The notes beneath the pieces are model-generated. The model did no database searches. It had not been told where the DNA came from and saw only the letters and a list, made by a program, of their open reading frames with translations. A DNA stretch of 8,449 nt from Planctomycetota bacterium (GTDB lineage Bacteria; Planctomycetota; Phycisphaerae; Phycisphaerales; SM1A02), in NCBI GenBank assembly GCA_022567855.1, contig JADFGE010000110.1, positions 1 through 8,449 of the forward strand, given 5' to 3'. Positions within the stretch are counted from its first letter, which is position 1; every line of letters starts with the position of its first letter. This document shows positions 5,846 through 8,449 of the stretch, piece after piece. Both the position numbers and the translations under genes were made by a program.

Positions 5846-6592
5846 TCACTTCTTCTTGGCGCTGCCCTTGCCAAGCCCCAGTGGAACGCGCCTCGGCTCT
5901 CCGGGGTGACGGGGATAGAGCTTGGGGGTCCGGCGCAGCTTCTGGACGATGACGATCGTTCCCGTCGGCGTGCGCACTGTGCCGAGAAGCTGGCAGTGAA
6001 GCAGATGCAGCGCCGGCTTCGCCCGGGTCAGTTCCTCGGACACTCTCTCGCCCTTTATGGCCAGGATGTGTCCTTCGATCTTGGCCAGCGGCGCGGCCAA
6101 CTCCAACAAGACCGGCATCCGGCCCACGGCACGGGCGAGAACCACATCGTACTTTTCACGATGCAGCTCGCGATCTCGGCCGATCGTTTCAGCTCGCTCG
6201 TTTACAATGCTTACGTTCGTTAGATCAAGGGCGTCCGCGACCTCGCGCAGAAACTCAGCTTTCTTTCGCGTCGACTCCAAGAGTGTGAACTTCACCTGCG
6301 GCATGGTAATGGCCAACGGAACGCCCGGCAGCCCGCCGCCGGACCCGACGTCGATGACCGTCCCGGGCTTAACCGACGCCAGCAGCGGCAGCAGGGTCAG
6401 GCTATCGAAGATGTGTTTGCGCCACGCTTCGTTGGGATCGGTAATCGCGGTGAGGTTGAAGCGTGTATTGGCCTCAAGCAGCATCGACAGGTAACGGCCG
6501 AGCCGTGACAGATCGCCGGCATCGAAGACGAGACCGTACTCCTTGGCCGCAGCGAGGAAGGCCTCGGTCGGTTCGAGCGGTTCGGCGTTCAC
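5846..6592 (-). CDS. rsmG: 16S rRNA (guanine-N7)-methyltransferase RsmG (GidB)
   Basis: This 248-aa class I SAM-dependent methyltransferase modifies G527 (E. coli numbering) in the 530 loop of 16S rRNA; loss in other bacteria gives low-level streptomycin resistance. Family landmarks: the helical N-terminus with NTRFNLTAI (42-50) and HIFDSL (60-65); SAM motif I, IDVGSGGGLPGVPLA (80-94); the acidic LLE end of the next strand (104-106) followed by STRKKAEFL; LARAVG (152-157); AIKG (178-181); and the C-terminal YPRHPGEP (226-233). The protein is a little longer than the usual 205-240 aa and ends in a Lys-rich tail (GKGSAKKK). Start is GTG 6592 with AAAGG (6602-6606) 9 nt upstream. It lies 12 nt after the rodA stop, so it is probably the last gene of an mrdA-rodA-rsmG transcript. 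No terminator is evident between it and the convergent tRNA. Confidence 0.96.
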   Translation of the reverse strand: MNAEPLEPTEAFLAAAKEYGLVFDAGDLSRLGRYLSMLLEANTRFNLTAITDPNEAWRKHIFDSLTLLPLLASVKPGTVIDVGSGGGLPGVPLAITMPQVKFTLLESTRKKAEFLREVADALDLTNVSIVNERAETIGRDRELHREKYDVVLARAVGRMPVLLELAAPLAKIEGHILAIKGERVSEELTRAKPALHLLHCQLLGTVRTPTGTIVIVQKLRRTPKLYPRHPGEPRRVPLGLGKGSAKKK

Positions 6593-6604
6593 AAGCGCAC
6601 GCCT

Positions 6605-7831
6605 TTAGAGGTCAGCATCATCCTGCTCGTTGAAATCGAAGGCCTCGCGGGCAAGATACCGCGGGCGGCGCATGCCGATGTTCAGCAGCAGGCCGACCAT
6701 GATCCATGCCGTGACCAGGCTCGAGCCGCCGTAGCTGACGAAGGGCAACGTCATGCCGGTAATCGGCATGAGTCCGATCGTCATGCCGGTGTTGATCGTC
6801 ATTTGGGCCAGGAATATGGCGACGATCCCCACGGGCACAAGGCGCGCAAAGGGATCCTTGGTCTGGGCAGCGACGAGCAACCCGCCCGCCCCGAGCACCA
6901 GGAACATGCTCCAGGTAGCCAGCGCGCCCAACAGCCCCCAACGACACGCGATCACGGCGAAGATCATATCGTTGTGGTTTTCGGGCAAGTGATTGAAGTG
7001 GATCAGCGCCGCCGCGTGCTGTTTGCCGACGCCGACGAGTTGGCCTGCGCCGGTGAGCGTCATCGAGCGCGCTCCCTGATAGCCGATGTCGTTCTCGTAC
7101 TGCGGGTCACCGGTAACCTGGGCAACAAGGGCCTTGATGCGGCCCTTCTGATGCGGCGCCAGAAGCGGATACATCGCCGGTGCCAGCGACAAGCCCAGAA
7201 AAATCACGAGCGCGATGTGGCGCAGCTTGGCCCCGGCGGCGATCAGCAACGCAAAAAACGTGGGCAGGAAGAGCATGGCCGAGCCCAAGTCCGGCTCGAC
7301 GAGAATCAACCCCATAGGCACAAACGTCAGCCCCAACGGCAACAGAAGACCGCGCAATCGGCGGTAGTTGCTGCGGAACCGGAGGTAGTTGGCCAAGGCC
7401 AGTACATAAGCGATCTTGGCGAGCTCCGACGGTTGGAAGTCCGTGACCACCAGCGAAATCCATCGCCGGGCGCCGTTGCGCTCGTGAACGATCACCTCCG
7501 GCACCCAGGGGATCAGGACGAAAATCAACATCGCCACCACGAGAAGGAGCAATGGGTAGCTGAAGCGCAACGCCCAACGGTAATGCGGGATGGCGACGGT
7601 CGCAGCCGCGACGAGCCCGACGAACACGTGCACCAAGTGCTTCATCGCATAGGCCGGCTCGGTCGTTGCGATCGTTACGAACCCGAGACAACTGAGGACG
7701 GCGGCGGCGCCGACACACACCCACCCCACGTTGAGAATGCTCACCGCGGGCCGATGCAGGGCTCGTGTCTTGGTGCGCAGACCTGAGCCTATCAGCGGAT
7801 CTGAACGAGTTGGCGCGGCGAGGTGAGTCAT
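6605..7831 (-). CDS. rodA: Peptidoglycan glycosyltransferase RodA (SEDS family)
   Basis: This 408-aa integral membrane protein polymerises lipid II into glycan strands for cell elongation together with PBP2. Roughly ten hydrophobic segments can be seen from residue 33 to 386. SEDS signatures are all present: NGARRWI (119-125), QPSELAK (133-139), EPDLGSA (179-185), LPENHNDMIFA (282-292), whose Asp (D288) aligns with the essential extracellular Asp of the family, and LMPITGMTLPFVSYGGSSL (354-372). The start is ATG 7831, overlapping the PBP2 stop as ATGA (7831-7828), so translation is probably coupled; there is no strong ribosome-binding site. The frame stays open 56 codons upstream, but that part is Arg-rich, overlaps PBP2 and lacks family resemblance. 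RodA rather than FtsW is inferred from the PBP2-type partner directly upstream. The C-terminus is short and acidic (NEQDDADL). Confidence 0.95.
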   Translation of the reverse strand: MTHLAAPTRSDPLIGSGLRTKTRALHRPAVSILNVGWVCVGAAAVLSCLGFVTIATTEPAYAMKHLVHVFVGLVAAATVAIPHYRWALRFSYPLLLLVVAMLIFVLIPWVPEVIVHERNGARRWISLVVTDFQPSELAKIAYVLALANYLRFRSNYRRLRGLLLPLGLTFVPMGLILVEPDLGSAMLFLPTFFALLIAAGAKLRHIALVIFLGLSLAPAMYPLLAPHQKGRIKALVAQVTGDPQYENDIGYQGARSMTLTGAGQLVGVGKQHAAALIHFNHLPENHNDMIFAVIACRWGLLGALATWSMFLVLGAGGLLVAAQTKDPFARLVPVGIVAIFLAQMTINTGMTIGLMPITGMTLPFVSYGGSSLVTAWIMVGLLLNIGMRRPRYLAREAFDFNEQDDADL

Positions 7832-8449
7832 GGTCCGGACGAAGGCAAATAACCGTGAAGTTGCAAAGCGTGGATGATCTGATTGGCGACGGGCCCGGCG
7901 GTTTTTCCGCCCGACCCGCCGTACTCCACAATCACCACGATGGCGTATTGAGGTTGCGGCGTTCCGCTCGTCTTGGGCCCGACGAGTCCCACGAACCACG
8001 CATGATCGAGATTCTCCAGCGGCAGGTCGGTCTCGTCGATTTGCCCATCAAAGTTGGTGTCGACGGCAATGGGCTCGTCAGATGAATTCACTTTGCCATC
8101 GCCGTTGGTGTCCACGGCCCGCCAAGGCGAAGCCTGGGCCGTGCCGGTCTTCGCCCACACCGTGACACCTTGAGCGTTGATGATCCGTTCGTTGAGTGCG
8201 CGAATTCGATACCCGGTGCCGTGGGGTTCCTGAACGGATTGGCGCAGCCCTTCCATGATCGTTTCGACCAGGTGTTGGTCAAGGTGCAGGTCGTCCAGCT
8301 CGGAGCGACGACTCGCCGACCGCTGCCCTTCATCGCGCAGCAACGTTGCGTCTCGAATCGCCCCGCCGCGGGCCAGCGTGGCGTATGCGTTGGCGGCCTG
8401 GACCGGCGTCCAAGTGATCGGCCCCTGCCCGATGCCCATAAAGATCGTG
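7828..8449 (-). CDS. mrdA: Penicillin-binding protein 2 (transpeptidase), C-terminal part
   Basis: About 207 C-terminal residues are present; the frame is open through the right edge (TIF before MGIGQG), so the N-terminal membrane anchor, dimerisation domain and catalytic Ser motif (SxxK) lie outside. Visible: GIGQGPITWTPVQAANAYATLARGG (residues 2-26 counted from the Met at 8439), a standard PBP segment; the KTGTAQ motif (97-102), which is the third transpeptidase signature; HAWFVGLVGP (146-155); and the final strand YAIVVIVEYGGSGG (165-178). The enzyme cross-links peptidoglycan outside the inner membrane during elongation. Between KTGTAQA and HAWF there is an insert of about 42 residues (104-145) with two DxNxDG metal-binding-type loops, far longer than the short turn usually found there. 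The insert is in frame and the domain resumes normally. The stop TGA overlaps the rodA ATG. Confidence 0.93.
   Translation of the reverse strand, partial: TIFMGIGQGPITWTPVQAANAYATLARGGAIRDATLLRDEGQRSASRRSELDDLHLDQHLVETIMEGLRQSVQEPHGTGYRIRALNERIINAQGVTVWAKTGTAQASPWRAVDTNGDGKVNSSDEPIAVDTNFDGQIDETDLPLENLDHAWFVGLVGPKTSGTPQPQYAIVVIVEYGGSGGKTAGPVANQIIHALQLHGYLPSSGP
8014..8115 (-). repeat. Tandem 17-codon repeat encoding DxNxDG loops in PBP2
   Basis: Two adjacent 51-nt units (8065-8115 and 8014-8064) encode VDTNGDGKVNSSD-EPIA and VDTNFDGQIDETD-LPLE. Eight of 17 residues are identical and most others are conservative. In each, D1, N3, D5, G6, a hydrophobic residue at 8, N or D at 9 and D12 follow the calcium-loop pattern of dockerin and EF-hand motifs. 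The 17-residue period is too short for two full EF-hands and is closer to bare tandem calcium loops. Confidence 0.8.

Noticed and set aside
5555..5849. Minus-strand open frames containing a GAGFEPAIPRR-like peptide
   Set aside because: This is the well-known artefact of translating the antisense of a tRNA gene. An ILADTSAIV stretch in one frame recalls a PIN-domain start, but it is the reverse of the tRNA promoter region and has no PIN domain after it.
6803..7786. 327-aa open frame on the plus strand
   Set aside because: Antisense to rodA; Gln/His/Arg-rich composition is typical of a reverse-complement shadow of a membrane protein gene.
7832..7999. 56-residue N-terminal extension of RodA
   Set aside because: Arg-rich, overlaps the PBP2 coding sequence and lacks membrane or family features; the ATGA overlap at 7828-7831 gives a natural start.

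Overview
This 8.4-kb stretch looks like a bacterial chromosome of moderately high G+C content carrying mainly housekeeping genes. A dnaG-rpoD pair with a large sigma-70 non-conserved region, a PBP2-RodA-RsmG cluster, GTG starts and CCGCGG-type hairpin repeats between genes all fit a planctomycete-like bacterium. That assignment is an inference from style; no lineage marker was tested.

Layout, left to right. (1) 1-804 (+): C-terminal part of DNA primase DnaG, running off the left edge. (2) 873-2696 (+): primary sigma factor RpoD, followed by a textbook intrinsic terminator at 2733-2765, so dnaG-rpoD ends there. (3) 2766-3008: non-coding, with a nested inverted repeat at 2849-2949. (4) 3009-4037 (+): zinc-dependent histone-deacetylase-family amidohydrolase. 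(5) 4122-4775 (+): a GlcG/HbpS-family (DUF336) lipoprotein, preceded by a possible promoter with a dyad in its spacer. (6) 4776-5074: a gap between convergent genes holding three hairpin repeats with compensatory stem changes. (7) 5075-5539 (-): an unrecognised 154-aa protein with a possible PD-(D/E)XK nuclease signature. (8) 5725-5811 (+): tRNA-Ser(UGA) with a plausible sigma-70 promoter. (9) 8449-5846 (-): mrdA (PBP2, partial) to rodA to rsmG, tightly packed (4-bp overlap, then a 12-nt gap) and probably one transcript. PBP2 and RodA form the transpeptidase and glycosyltransferase core of the elongation cell-wall machinery; RsmG methylates 16S rRNA.

The most unusual observation is in the PBP2 transpeptidase domain. 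Directly after the KTG(T) active-site motif there is an insert of about 40 residues containing two tandem Asp/Asn-rich DxNxDG loops of dockerin/EF-hand/thrombospondin-3 type, apparently from a 17-codon tandem duplication. This suggests a calcium-binding element next to the active site of a cell-wall synthase. Other points to check are the covarying hairpin family, the promoter-spacer dyad before the GlcG lipoprotein, and the two in-frame TAG codons just upstream of the nuclease-like gene.
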